Positions 34,297 to 45,312 of a stretch of 64,000 bases of DNA are shown here, one piece after another. The number at the start of each line of letters is the position of its first letter. Position 1 is the first letter of the stretch. Origin of the DNA: Neophaeococcomyces mojaviensis (lineage: Eukaryota > Ascomycota > Eurotiomycetes > Chaetothyriales); assembly GCA_030247915.1 (NCBI GenBank), contig JAPDRQ010000001.1:248001-312000 (forward strand), read 5' to 3'. The notes beneath the pieces are model-generated. The model ran no database searches, had not been told where the DNA came from, and saw only the letters and a list, made by a program, of their open reading frames with translations. A program made the translations under genes and the position numbers.

Positions 34297-36061
34297 CTAT
34301 CCAGATTGTTCCTCGGCCTCGGGACGGAAGACGGCATCCCGGCACAGAACCACCATCTTCTTGAAGAACCTTCGCCACTCCAAGGGGTCACCAGAAGCTT
34401 TAACAAATTCAACCTCGACTATTCCTTCGGCCACGATACCGACCATGATTGAACCTGACATCAGACACCCTCTACTGTCAACAGTTTTGGTCTTGATCAC
34501 ACACTCATCTTCTTGAGCAGTGAATCTCTTGGCAGCAACGGCAGGTGGTATTGGTATTGCTAATCTTGTTAGGGATTCAAGTATCAGTGGGATGAGTAGG
34601 TTGAGGGTGTATATCGAGTGGAATTTTGTCATCGGTGTTGGAGGCAGGATGTCCCCGAACTTGCGTGCAAGTTGTGTACGTGTCATGGGCACTTGTGGGT
34701 TGCGTGTGAATTGTGACAAGGTTGGTTCTTCCTCTAACCAAGCAGGTTGTGATGATTGGGTGTTGGGTTGCCGGTGAGTCATTGGTTGAGCAGAGCCGTG
34801 TCCAGGAACCGGTTGAGATGCAAGCGGCTGGCCATTTATACGTCTATGTGATGGTCTCTCCCAGTCGAACAGCATGTCTTCCCCTGGAGTGACTGGTTGA
34901 GTAGCTGATATTTCGGCTGCAGGAGGACGTAGAGAGTTGCCACTGTCGATATCCATCGCATCAGTTTCAATGGTGCCACCCCTCCTTCGTTGGGAGCTGG
35001 CTAGTGGGTCTGCTTCGAAGCTGACGTGCAAAGACTCGAACATGTTAGTGGCCATTCTGACCGGGTCTATGAGGCGGCCATTATCGTCCATGTATTTGTT
35101 TTTGCGTGTAAACCAAGGATGCCTTCGCACATCTTGCAGAGAAAATCGTGTCTTGATGTCCACTCTCATCATGCCTCGTAGCAAGGAAAGCACTTCGATG
35201 GGTAATACTGACCACAGCTCGTCTTCTGGGCGACCATTTGTTTGGAGGTAATCTGAGAACTCGTTCGGTCGACCGTACTCATCCCTGCCTTCGACTGGTT
35301 TTGACCAAGGAGTATTTCCTGCAAGAAGTACAAACAAGACTACACCACATGACCAGATATCAGCAAGATCGGCTGCATAACCTGGACCTTTCGTCGACCC
35401 CTGGCTGCTGCATGATAGCACTTCTGGGGCGACGTACGGCGGACTTCCGCACAGTGTGACTGCCATCTTTCGTTTGCCGCCATACTCAAATAGTGTAGCC
35501 ATGCCGAAATCAGCCAACTTGAGGTCGCCCTCTGACGACAGAAGGATGTTCTCGGGTTTGATATCTCTGTGACCAACACCTTTCGAGTGCATGTAGGCGA
35601 TACCGTTGATGAGTTGTGTAAAGTAAACATGTGCGATATCCTCTGATACACCTGAATCTGCCTCGATCTTGTCGAACAAGTCACCACCTTCAGCCAGCTC
35701 CATAGCTATCCAGGTCCATGCCGGGTCTTCACCGGTATCGTAAAACTCGATGATGTTTCTGTGCATGCCAATATGTTTATGCAGGGCTGTCTCCATCTGG
35801 AGCTGCTTCTGCTTAATTCTGCCATACTTCTCAGCGAAGCGCTTGTTGATAAACTTCACGGCAAAGATTGGGTTATGCTGGTTGAGCGGTGCTGCTTTTT
35901 TGATACTAATAGCAATATTAGTCAATGCCTGCCATATACATGGAGGATGCGGACAATCATGTTTACCATGCATATGCTCCTGATCCGATCGTCTTTGACA
36001 CTATTCGGAATGGTACGTTAACAGGCAGCGGTGCCAGCTGGGAATGTGGTACTCCATTCAT
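34297..36061 (-). CDS. CHK1: DNA-damage checkpoint kinase Chk1
   Basis: Two exons, 36061-35967 and 35905-34297, with a 61-nt intron (35906-35966) that splits a Cys codon and restores the glycine loop: TIGSGAYA joined to CIKKAAP; 567 aa. Chk1 halts the cycle after DNA damage or replication stress. The kinase domain covers about residues 18-300, with catalytic Lys49, HRD at 144-146 and DFG at 164-166. The substrate-binding ELAEGGDLFDKIE and the activation segment LCGSPPYVAPE match Chk1. The C-terminal 250 residues contain a linker and a conserved-looking end (SIMVGIVAEGIVEVEF and EWRRFFKKMV), consistent with the KA1-like Chk1 regulatory domain. It is divergent from the E2 enzyme gene. Confidence 0.93.
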
Positions 36062-36202
36062 GTTGGCGGTGTTGAATTGAGGCAAGAGTAATTAAACTTG
36101 GTCAACTAGTTGACAGGCCTGCTTGATGACTGATATGGGGAGTCAAATCTGCGCCGCTGATAAAGTCATCGTCGACACCCAGCAACGTTATCGATAAAGG
36201 CA

Positions 36203-36208
36203 ACGCGT
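36203..36208. promoter_or_regulatory. MluI cell-cycle box (ACGCGT)
   Basis: Palindromic ACGCGT, the core bound by MBF-type G1/S regulators, 142 bp upstream of the CHK1 start. A match of this length can arise by chance. Confidence 0.45.
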
Positions 36209-36232
36209 ACTAAGGCTCGACCGGTTTCAATG

Positions 36233-36238
36233 TCGCGT
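36233..36238 (-). promoter_or_regulatory. MCB-like CGCG core (TCGCGT)
   Basis: TCGCGT, reverse complement ACGCGA, 25 bp from the exact MCB. The close spacing gives some support to an MBF-regulated promoter. Confidence 0.35.
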
Positions 36239-36549
36239 GAAATGCAACGTGATGATTGGCTGAAATGACGTGTGGAAAGTACAAGTTGTTGGAGTGACGC
36301 TGCTCCGTAAACAGTGGGCGACCACCCGATAAATTATTCATATTCATCCTCAAGGCTTCTTCCTTCGACGTTGCCACGATCTTACGAACACCTCCAATAA
36401 CAGAGTATCCAGTATTGAGCATTGCTTTTCTTGTACAGAGCTTCCTGCAGCAGTTTTCACCAGGGCAAGTGTTTGACTTGGTTAGCGTTTCGTCTGCACT
36501 CGGTCACTTTTCGTTGTCCTTCACTGCATTCCTTTCACGCAACCGGCGG

Positions 36550-36557
36550 TATATAAA
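36550..36557 (+). promoter_or_regulatory. TATA-like box of the E2 gene
   Basis: TATATAAA, 37-44 bp upstream of the E2 start codon. The short distance would give a very short 5' UTR. Confidence 0.4.
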
Positions 36558-36593
36558 TCCTTTTACCACCTATTCCAACCTCAACCCTCCAGA

Positions 36594-37188
36594 ATGGACT
36601 TTGCGATTGACCAAAACTCTGCACCCAATCAACAAGCCATGGCCGAACAAGCAAAACTTAACGGCGCTGGTCGCAAAGCTGATACCCAGTCTGTTACGAA
36701 ACGGTTAGCCACCCCAGCGCACAATACCGTTTAGTACTTCATTAACATCCTCTAGATTACAGTCCGAACTCATGACTCTGATGATGTCTCCCACAGAAGG
36801 CATCTCTGCCTTTCCCGACGCAGACGGCAACATGCTCCACTGGACCGCCACCATTATCGGCCCTAAAGACACGCCCTACGCCGACCTCAACCTGAAACTC
36901 AGCTTCGAGTTCCCAGCCAACTATCCCTACGCTGCCCCTACAGTCCTCTTCAAGACCCCTATCTACCACCCAAACATCGACTTTTCAGGCCGAATCTGCT
37001 TGGATATCCTGAAGGACAAGTGGAGTGCAGTCTACAACGTCCAGACGGTGCTGCTGAGTTTACAGAGTTTGCTTGGGGAACCCAACAATGCCAGTCCGCT
37101 GAACAACGAGGCTGCTGTGTTGCACGAAAAGGATCCAGAAGAGTACAAGAGGAAGGTATTGGCGAGGCACGAGGATATTGATGAGTAG
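36594..37188 (+). CDS. UBC11: Ubiquitin-conjugating enzyme E2 C (Ubc11/UBE2C type)
   Basis: Two exons, 36594-36703 and 36756-37188, with a 52-nt intron (36704-36755) joining SVTKR to LQSELMTLM; 180 aa. It has the full UBC fold with HPN at 108-110 and the catalytic Cys at 118 in GRICLDIL. The N-terminal extension before the core, and the sequence SPTEGISAFPDADGNMLHWTATI in two short blocks, are typical of the UBE2C/UbcH10 group, which supplies ubiquitin to the anaphase-promoting complex for cyclin B destruction. Human UBE2C has 179 aa with Cys114, a close fit. Divergence from CHK1 suggests shared cell-cycle control. Confidence 0.93.
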
Positions 37189-37559
37189 ACGACGATATGG
37201 AAGGTTGATGGTTGGATCTTATGAACATAACGTTGCATTTGGTATTAAAGGCACCGGCGACTTGGATTTTGTCGCTGACTGTCCTTTTTTGAATTAGCAT
37301 GGCGTTGATGTGGTGTACAGCAGGCAGACGGATGTCCTCCCTAGTTAGGTCACATGCCAGCATAAGACCACTAAAATGATATTATAGTTTGGTTCCTCTT
37401 TATCATTATATCAAAGCGGTTGAAGGAAAGTATAGCTATCTGAGTCGTATTCCATCATTGCTGTCATAAGTCGTTACTACAATTTCCCACGAAGAGAATA
37501 TCTAATCCCCTGTCACTGAATCGTCCACCCATCCAACTTCACCCTTGCTGATAACCTCT
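37189..37559. other. Convergent intergenic region
   Basis: Between the E2 gene (plus) and the aldo-keto reductase gene (minus). Nothing notable seen. Confidence 0.6.
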
Positions 37560-38627
37560 CTATAGCTCATCCTCGATCACAAACCTATTGCTCCCACCAT
37601 CGAGGCCCTCGAACAGTTCAACACCCCAGTCCTTACTCGGATTGTTGAATCGAATCTTCTTGTCTTCCTTTTGAACATCCTGCAGCTCCTCCTCTGAAAA
37701 CTCCACCTTCAACGCCCCCAAGTTCTCCTCGATCCGCTTGGCATGCACACTTTTCGGGATCACAATCGCTCCCCTCTGCACATTCCACCCCAAAACTGCC
37801 TGCGCGACACTTACATTCTTCTTCTGCGCCGCACCAACCCAGAACTTATCCTCCAGGATCGGCGGCAGCTCCGGCATAACGTCTTTGTATGTCGGATTGA
37901 GATTCGCTAATGGGCTGTACGCAATGACTTTCATGTCGTGCTCGATATGCCAGTTTACGAACTCCTGTTGCTGGAGGTACGGATGCGTTTCGAACTCGTG
38001 AGCATACGGGCAGATTGTACACATCTTCAAAATCTCGTCGATCTGCCTGGGCGAAAAGTTTGAGATACCAATGTAGTGGGCGCCGTACGCACCATTTGAA
38101 GCTTGGTACGCGGAGGCAAGCGTTTCCATGGCACGCCAGGTGTCGGTTATTGAGGTGTCCTGATCGATGATTGTGCGGCCGGGGTTGTCCGGAAGGAAGG
38201 CGACAGGCCAGTGCATGAGGTAGAGATCAAGGTACGTTGTGTTCAGGTCCGAGAGAGTTTTATTGAAGGCTTTGGGAACGTTGACAGGTTTGTGCATCGT
38301 GTTCCACAGCTTAGAGGTGAGCCAGTAGGTGTGACGAGCTGGGGCGTGTTTATCGGAGAGAGCCGAGCCGACAGAGGGCTCGTTGTTGTAGGCTGCGGCG
38401 CCGTCGAGATGCGTGTAGTTTGAGGAGAAGGCAGAAGCAATGGCATGGGGAACATCGGAGGGTTTGCTGTTCCAGAGACCTAGACCAACAGAGGGAATGG
38501 GGGAGACGGGGGCTGAGGAAGGTGGTGAGGGTTTAATGGGATGTTGGCCATCGTCCTTAATGCTATTTTGCAGGGGACTGGCTTGAACGATAGCAACGAG
38601 TACTGAGATGGGGATAGACGGCCTCAT
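37560..38627 (-). CDS. Aldo-keto reductase with N-terminal signal peptide
   Basis: Single exon, 355 aa from the ATG at 38627; the open frame extends upstream only from a TTG. The AKR catalytic tetrad is intact: Asp75 and Tyr80 in HLDGAAAYNNE, Lys106 in TSKLWN and His139 in LYLMHWP. The NADPH-binding end IVIPKSVHAKRIEEN is present. The first 17 residues (MRPSIPISVLVAIVQAS) read as a signal peptide, which is odd because most AKRs are cytosolic. A Pro/Ser-rich spacer of about 25 residues follows before the barrel. The substrate is unknown; sugar or aldehyde reduction is typical of the family. Confidence 0.85.
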   Translation of the reverse strand: MRPSIPISVLVAIVQASPLQNSIKDDGQHPIKPSPPSSAPVSPIPSVGLGLWNSKPSDVPHAIASAFSSNYTHLDGAAAYNNEPSVGSALSDKHAPARHTYWLTSKLWNTMHKPVNVPKAFNKTLSDLNTTYLDLYLMHWPVAFLPDNPGRTIIDQDTSITDTWRAMETLASAYQASNGAYGAHYIGISNFSPRQIDEILKMCTICPYAHEFETHPYLQQQEFVNWHIEHDMKVIAYSPLANLNPTYKDVMPELPPILEDKFWVGAAQKKNVSVAQAVLGWNVQRGAIVIPKSVHAKRIEENLGALKVEFSEEELQDVQKEDKKIRFNNPSKDWGVELFEGLDGGSNRFVIEDEL

Positions 38628-39628
38628 TCTTGCTGCTCTTGACCCGATGCTTTTGACTGGCCGAATCGGGTTCTTGGACAAGGAAGACTCGAGGTCACCA
38701 GTACTGTCGTACGCACTATCTGAAACACGTCGTTTTTAAAATTCGAAACAGTGTATTGACATAAGCTGAGGTATAACACGATATAAAGGCTGCTTTGAGA
38801 ATATTGTCGATCAGAATCCATGTCGTCACCCTACATCTCTAAAGTCGGGGAAGTGTTCCTTCCAGCCACATGCTGACTTCCGAATCAAAAGCCACCGACA
38901 ACTCCTTCAATCTCTTCACTTCCTCTACTCCATGGATCATAGGCTGTTTTTAATTATATCATTCGCCATAGCTCCGACTTCGGTATAGCCAACGCCTTTA
39001 AGCTGCTGGTACACCGTTTCTCTAAAACATCGCAAAATGTTCAGCTACTTTTAGCAAAGTTGAGCCAGAGAATTGTTTCAGGCAAGTGTAATCATCCTTG
39101 TTTTCATGACTTACAAGCCTCGAGACGTGCAGAAGGAGCGCGAGAGGCCACAACACAAGTGACTGCAAATCGAGAAACGAGACCATATGCGTTGGGTGCA
39201 GCGCGAAAACACCCGAGCTGGACCAAAGACTGGACTCTGGCGACGGGCACATGAATTCTAGTGGAGCTTGGCAGTGTACAGATAGGTTCTGTTCCCATCT
39301 AGCCACCACAACATTGGGTCTTTGGCGGACAGGTGTCAGCTGTAGACCGCCTCATAAAAACACAGGTGAGGAAGGTGTTGACACAGCGGGAGGTCGTGTT
39401 GGAAGGCGTACAGTAATAATACTGCGTTGTGTTAGCTGTATGTCAGCTTCCACTGGTATTTCAAATGCAGCCTCGTCTCCAGCAGCTTAATACGTCGTGA
39501 AATTGTGCTGGAAGGCTGGTCTCTAACGAGTTAAGACGCATCTGTATATTACGCTCGAGAGCGTCTATCTCGTGGGAAGCAAGGACTGATAATCGCAGAT
39601 ATGTTACCGTGCTCAGTTCCCTAACATT
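38628..39628. other. Intergenic region
   Basis: 1.0 kb between two minus-strand genes. No supported gene; small open frames lack recognisable content. Confidence 0.55.
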
Positions 39629-40234
39629 TTAAACCTTCACTTTGTCACTGCTTGTCACACTCGCAAATGCATCTGCCAGCTCCTTAAGCACCACCTCTGT
39701 AACCTCGGCCCCGCCAATGCCTGGAATGTCTCTATCGCCGACGGCATCACTAATAACCACAACATCATAACCCAACTCATTTGCTGTCCTTGCCGTCGTA
39801 CTGACACAGACATGTGCCATGTAGCCGACAAGCACGAGTTGCTTGCCCACTTCCCCGAGACCCTTGAGGTACTCGTCTAGCTCTGTCTTAGCAAAGGAGC
39901 TGGGAAAGTTCTTCGCAATGACCTTCTCTCCCTGTTTAGGTGTTAACTCTGCAAATACATCGAACAAAGGAGTGTCAGCAGAGAATACTGGTGCCCCTTG
40001 AGGTGTCTGATGCTGGATATGAACAATATTCTTGCCGTTGTGGGAAGATTGGCGGTACTTCTCGAGCACGGCAGAGATTGCTTTACGGGTCTTCTCAACT
40101 TGCACTGTTTTCAAAACCCCGTCTGCATATTCGTTCTGAGCGTCGATGATGACCAAGGTGCTGCTGTTTATGGAAGGGATGGAGGAAGGAATGCCGAGAA
40201 GCTCGCGGAAGCCCTTTACGTTGGCATTGACCAT
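39629..40234 (-). CDS. Isochorismatase-fold cysteine hydrolase
   Basis: Single exon, 201 aa, the usual length for the family. The catalytic triad of the isochorismatase fold is present: Asp31 in VIIDAQNEY, Lys108 in VIAKNFPSSF and Cys143 in GYMAHVCVSTTAR. It has the family's alternating strand-helix pattern and no signal peptide. Members hydrolyse nicotinamide, ureido compounds, isochorismate and related substrates; the specificity here cannot be read. The nicotinamidase metal-binding His pattern is not evident, so a general cysteine hydrolase is the safer label. Confidence 0.88.
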   Translation of the reverse strand: MVNANVKGFRELLGIPSSIPSINSSTLVIIDAQNEYADGVLKTVQVEKTRKAISAVLEKYRQSSHNGKNIVHIQHQTPQGAPVFSADTPLFDVFAELTPKQGEKVIAKNFPSSFAKTELDEYLKGLGEVGKQLVLVGYMAHVCVSTTARTANELGYDVVVISDAVGDRDIPGIGGAEVTEVVLKELADAFASVTSSDKVKV

Positions 40235-41650
40235 CTTTGGAATAAGTATCGCAGGCCTTGAAATCGTCTAATTCGGTTCCTGATGGTATTCACTTCGAAG
40301 TTTTGTAATTCTTCAACAAGACTCAATACTCATGGTCAATTCAAGGAAAAAGAAGGAACAATCATTCAAGGTTAATACACCAGCTATAAATACTGGAAAT
40401 CCTCCAAATCCCATGACAAATGCATCCATAATTTTACGTTAGTCAGGCCGTATGGCTCATACTCGAGCGTACTGCTTAAAATTCTTGAAACTTGCCCGCT
40501 GGGCTGTGATAAATTCCACTTGGCTTCATTGGAGTGATCTAGCCGGATGTGGTATTTCTGCCCGCCAAGGCACTAGTGCGGCTTTGTTTCCACTCTGTGA
40601 AATACCAAAGAATAGAGGATTGTTCTTGCTCAACCAAGTACATGCCACAACCACTCTGTCACAGGGTCAAAAATCGGACCATGCATGGAGTGATGTACAG
40701 TACGGCTCGAGAACAACATTGAACAGATCGACCTCACGCAATATTCTTTTCTCTCCTTGACTGACACAAGCACTTGAAACGCAGAGAAAGGCACAGACTG
40801 CCAGCTTCAGTTGCTTCCTAACATTGGCGACGATGGTAACAAAGCCTTCCGCTTCTCCGAATGTATATTTTGCACAGTTTATCCCTCGCTTATTAGGCTA
40901 GTAGCCATATCGGCATGCGTCAGCAAGAATCATCATTCAATCATTCTCATGGATGTGTACACAGCCAGTGTTGGCCAATACCAATGCACTACATGCATTG
41001 GTATTTTGGTCATCCCGTGCAGTGTAGCAATAGTATAGTGTATTAGTACAACGTTAAAGCTGACTAATTACCCGAGGACGAGTCACCTCCCACGCGATTT
41101 TGTCGATAATGTAGCTTTGAGCTATGGTGAACCTCAGCTGGTGCCTCCCACTCTGAATTCGCTTGCGGTCGCTTGCTTGAATTAATCATATTGATGGCAT
41201 CCATAACAGAAGAGGACTACAAGATCGCGAGACAATAAGACTAGTAAGAGGAAGGCAATCGCCGCTTTTGTGACGAGTTTAACATACAATCAATAGCACT
41301 ATACCAATTTAGGAAGATTCTTGCTGTTCCATCTGCATTGGTACAGTGCTTTGCTACAGGTGACAGCGAGTGCCGTAGCAAACTGTATTAATGCATACTG
41401 TAGTGGTGTATTGGTATTGGCCAACGCTGTACATAGCTACAAGAGGGGCTTGGTGGATACGCGAGATGTTGGCTTGCTTCTTCCGGCATCCTACCATGCT
41501 TAGCCTGCAAGCGCTTGGAATATGCGTGAGCGCTATACTTCTGCCGAAGTAGTCAGTGACATGTGTGAAGCGGAGCTGTATCAAGAATCATGTGGCCTCA
41601 CTAGAAGCCAGCGCTACCAGTAGTCCAGTTTTGACTGCCGATAGCGAAGA
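40235..41650. other. Gene-free region containing an inverted-repeat element
   Basis: 1.4 kb without a supported gene. It includes the 456-bp inverted-repeat structure at 40970-41425, annotated separately. The left part should hold the isochorismatase-like promoter. Confidence 0.55.
40970..41425. repeat. Possible MITE or foldback element
   Basis: A 16-bp perfect inverted repeat (GTTGGCCAATACCAAT at 40970-40985; its reverse complement at 41410-41425) bounds 456 bp. Similarity continues imperfectly on both sides (TACA/GC outside, ATGCATT inside). The left arm also contains a perfect 11-bp hairpin (40978-40988 and 40994-41004, loop CTACA). A related TGCATTGG motif occurs near 41335. No coding sequence inside and no clear target-site duplication, so the mobile nature is a guess. 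Confidence 0.45.
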
Positions 41651-43351
41651 CTAAACCGATATATCATCTTCGAAAAAGGTTACTATGATTTTAAGCCCTT
41701 TTGAAACAAGGCGTTCGATGATCTTTCGGCACCAATCTATGTGCTCACTGGTTTGTGGAGTGCCTAGTTTGAAAGCTCTGTAGGCGGTCTTGAGAGGGAA
41801 AAAGGTGGATGCGGGTCCATACAGTTTCATCTTCTCTTGCATGAGGTAATCCATACTCTGACAGATCATGGTGGAGAGCTCTTCAATTACATCGTAGTAA
41901 TTTCTACCATGGAGGACATCGTACTCTGTTAATTCCTCCGAACCAGAATTCACTAGGCTGTGGACTTGTAGCAAACAAATGATTTGGAATGCCCAACAGT
42001 GAGTGAAAGCATTAGCAGACGAAACGTCTGGGAACAACAAGGACCTGTCAATTGATGGACGCATTTGTTCGTCTAAGTCAAGAGTCGCCGAAGGCCCGTA
42101 ATATCTCGATGCCGGAGTGTAGAAAGGTGTCCCGATCTCATGCTGAAGGGAAAGCTCCCATTCACGAAGTGTTTCGAGGACTTGTAGGAACGAATTGTAA
42201 ACTGCCCTGGTACTAATAGTTGTTCTTTCAACGATGCCTCCCTTTAACATATCGACCATTTCGAGCAAGCATGGGATCATGGCCGCATGACTCAGGAGTC
42301 TTTGCATGGGCGAGGGTGGCCGCAGATTGAATGGTGTACTTTGCCACTCTTCTAACGCTAGAAAAGTCGCTTTGCGAGCATCCAGCGCTTCAAGAAGCTA
42401 GATCCTGGGTTACTTCAACCATCTCAGGTGGTACAAAGATGGTAATCTTACAATCAGTGGTCGAAAGCCCGCGAAAAGACTATGGGGAATTTCATCCATG
42501 AAGACGGTCGGTTCAAAGCGTTGCATTAGCTGGCTCACGCCTTTTACATGAGCCATCCAACCAGTTCTTGATGTTGGCAGCATGATCTAGGAGACAGAAA
42601 CGTAAGCAAGATCATAGAAGTTATATATGATGCACATACCTCAGATAAGGTGAGACACATGCTGGCGGCCGCTAGGCTCGCATCGAAAGGGACAGAAATC
42701 GTGAACAATGCTTCTCTTAGAGCCTGGAGAACCGAGGAATAGGTTTCAATATAGTCGTTCTGCCTTCTACGATCGCCAGACAGCAGTGGTATTGACAAGG
42801 TCTTCATTGCCGAGGCGAGTACGCCACGGTGACGACCATGATCACCAAGCTTTGGAAGCACTTGAACCCAAGAACCACATATTCGGGAGTGAGCAATGCC
42901 AGAAGCACAAGATAAGAAGGCGATCTCTTGCTCTGGAATATAGTTTTGGGTGATGATTGCGGCTACTTCCTCGCAAGTGAGTTTATCAAAACCGAAAGAG
43001 ATTGGGAGTGGGTCCGCATAGAAAGCATGCACACCTCCGACGGTTGCGGAACTTTCATGAACCTTATGGCGTGATCCTTTGTCGAAGAGTCTCGACCTTG
43101 GCCTTCGGTGCAAAGTGGTGGCCGGAAGCTTGTATCGAACGATGGTCAGATCCTGATTGTAACCCGGGCACTGCCGTCCAGTGAGCGCGCATTGACTGCA
43201 TACCGGAAGCTTTCCATCACACTATGTTGACATTTAGATGGGATCTATGCTTGAAAACACTACCACGATCTTATGAGGCTTTGATATGGTAACTCACCCC
43301 TAGTTTTCGGCTTCTGCATGTGGAGCATACGCTTCTGTTCTTGATTTTCAT
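41651..43351 (-). CDS. Zn2Cys6 transcription factor
   Basis: Four exons, 43351-43298, 43221-42640, 42586-42452 and 42397-41651, with introns of 76, 53 and 54 nt; 505 aa. Intron 1 (SRKLG to CDGKLPV) sits inside the zinc cluster; splicing gives CX2CX6CX6CX2CX6C with Cys at 9, 12, 19, 26, 29 and 36. The cluster is at the extreme N-terminus, followed by a linker and a helical region in which SRTGWMAHVKGVSQLMQ resembles the GWxxHxxG block of fungal_trans_2-type regulators. No coiled coil is obvious after the cluster. Targets are unknown, and the nearest genes are more than 1 kb away on both sides. Confidence 0.82.
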
Positions 43352-45312
43352 GCCGTTTCCAGGGTTGGTGGAATGTCAGTTGAAGAAGAATTATTGGACC
43401 GCTGCGCGAACAGGGCAACAAGAGCCCTAAATGGCCACAATCTCCGCCAAGAGAGATTTGTCGATATGGATGAGAGGGAAGAGTTAAGGAACAACTATTG
43501 CCACATGATCTTGGCGGATATTGATGCCATTTAGGGTTAGAATAAAACCTGGAATTACGAAAGTCTAAGTGAGTAGGTGCACGTGGGGACATTGACGTTA
43601 GCCTTCTGCTTCTTAGCTTAGATTTTGGATAGCGATGTTTCTGTCGTAAATTACTAGATAGGAACCCCAGTTGCTTGCTTTCGGCTCGATATCACCATTT
43701 GGACGGCAGCTACTAGGTCGAGCTCAAGCAAACTGGGGTGAGAGGCATCCGATTGTGGTCTGCTGGCAAAATAGCTGGCAGAAACTTGACAAATGATGGC
43801 ACACTACCGACGATGTCCTTACGGTCTATGCAGCAGCGACTTTACATGCCCCTCGCAGCCGTAACGCGTACTTCGATAAGAGATGGACAGATAAGTCGTT
43901 TGGCAAAGATAGAATGACCAAAACGGCGTGAGCACTAGCAGAAGAGGTAGTATGCACAACAAGCTGCAACGGCTAAAAGCTAACATCGAGCGACGATCGC
44001 CTCTAGAGATGCAACTTGGTAACATTAGCGACCTAACGAAGACACACGACCCTTCCTTGACTATATCCACGAAGCTCCAACGGGAAAGCAGTACTACGAT
44101 TAGTCAGCTTGTCATAGCATGATATCTTTAATTCACTCTAATTCATATCACAACAGAGGGTGCTGTTGTGAATAGCCTAATAAAACGTAGCTGGCCAATG
44201 CTGGCCTGGAGGATGTCAAGCTCTGCTCATGTCTAGCCTTTAAGGCAAATCAATCTGATCTAGCCTGGTAGTGTCGTGCATCGCGAGATCAATGATTATG
44301 CTGCATTATCAAGCATCCATCTTTAGCGCAGTTATTGGCGAAGCGGCTCGTGTCATCACGATGAGCGTTCGCCCCATAGCGAGCTGCGTAATGATCTCAT
44401 AGAGTAATCTGTCAAGCCTCGATTGTGCTCGCAGCTCGCGTTGCATCCAGCTCTCCGAAGCGGTTGAGGCATAAGCAATGCGGTGATCGGTGGGGATCTT
44501 GCATACTGCCTTCCAATAGCTGCCCACTAGATACATCTGTTTACGCATGTTCCACTCGCAATGATTACACTGGTGACAGCGTGTTTCTCGGATACCTACA
44601 AGTATAGAGAAATTGGTCAGCAGATTATATTCGAAAACGATTCAGAAGTCGCAATCATTTGAGGTGTTGTGTAGGATCAGTATTAGGGTATCACAGAAAT
44701 GGTTGGGAAGTTACACCAGAGTCTAAAGTGTGAATGAAGCAACTGTCGAAGCAGGTTTTCCGAGCCTTTGAGCCCCTCGCCAGGGTGTGATGGGTTTACA
44801 AAAATTGTAGCTTTCATGTCGTACTCAAGACGGCGAATGCACTTGTAATGCTAGCCAGTATGGCCGGATCACATAGCAAGCTTTGTCTGCTTAAACGAGG
44901 CTGGTAGCTGTCACGCAACTCCCACGTAACTCAGCGAGAGTTAGCAGCTCGGAGACATCTGGAGTGGGCAATTCTCTGCCTGAAGTCTCATCTCAAGCAT
45001 AATGGCATGGAAACCGATTAACCGTGTTACCAGCGTTTGCAAGCTTGTTAAACATGGAAGTGATTAATGAGAGGAGCATACCACATTTGGATCGCATGTC
45101 AGTGTCGGCAGCGTTTGCCGAGCTGCTGGACATCGTCGGATTATGACACGCAAGAAACTTTCTGCAGGTATGCTTGGTATATATTGTTGAATTCTTTTGC
45201 TCCAGAATGAAATCTCAGACATTCATCTTCTCGTCCAGTTCGGCTTGTTTCTATTCTGCTTACGAAAAGTGCTAGTCCTAAAGAGACCTTGCTGTACGTT
45301 TCTGTTCAATTT
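43352..45312. other. Long gene-free region
   Basis: About 2 kb between the Zn2Cys6 gene (minus) and the TPR gene (plus). Stop-rich in all frames. It holds a short hairpin at 44148-44171, annotated separately, and should include both promoters. Confidence 0.55.
44148..44171. repeat. Perfect 9-bp hairpin
   Basis: TCACAACAG and CTGTTGTGA separated by 6 nt. The stem extends imperfectly outward by about 3 bp. Too far from any gene end to be assigned a role. Confidence 0.6.

Larger units (their letters stand above)
36062..36593. promoter_or_regulatory. Shared promoter of the CHK1/UBC11 pair
   Basis: 532 bp between two divergent cell-cycle genes. It has an exact MluI cell-cycle box and a CGCG-core variant, and a TATA-like element near the E2 gene; all are listed separately. 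Confidence 0.55.
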
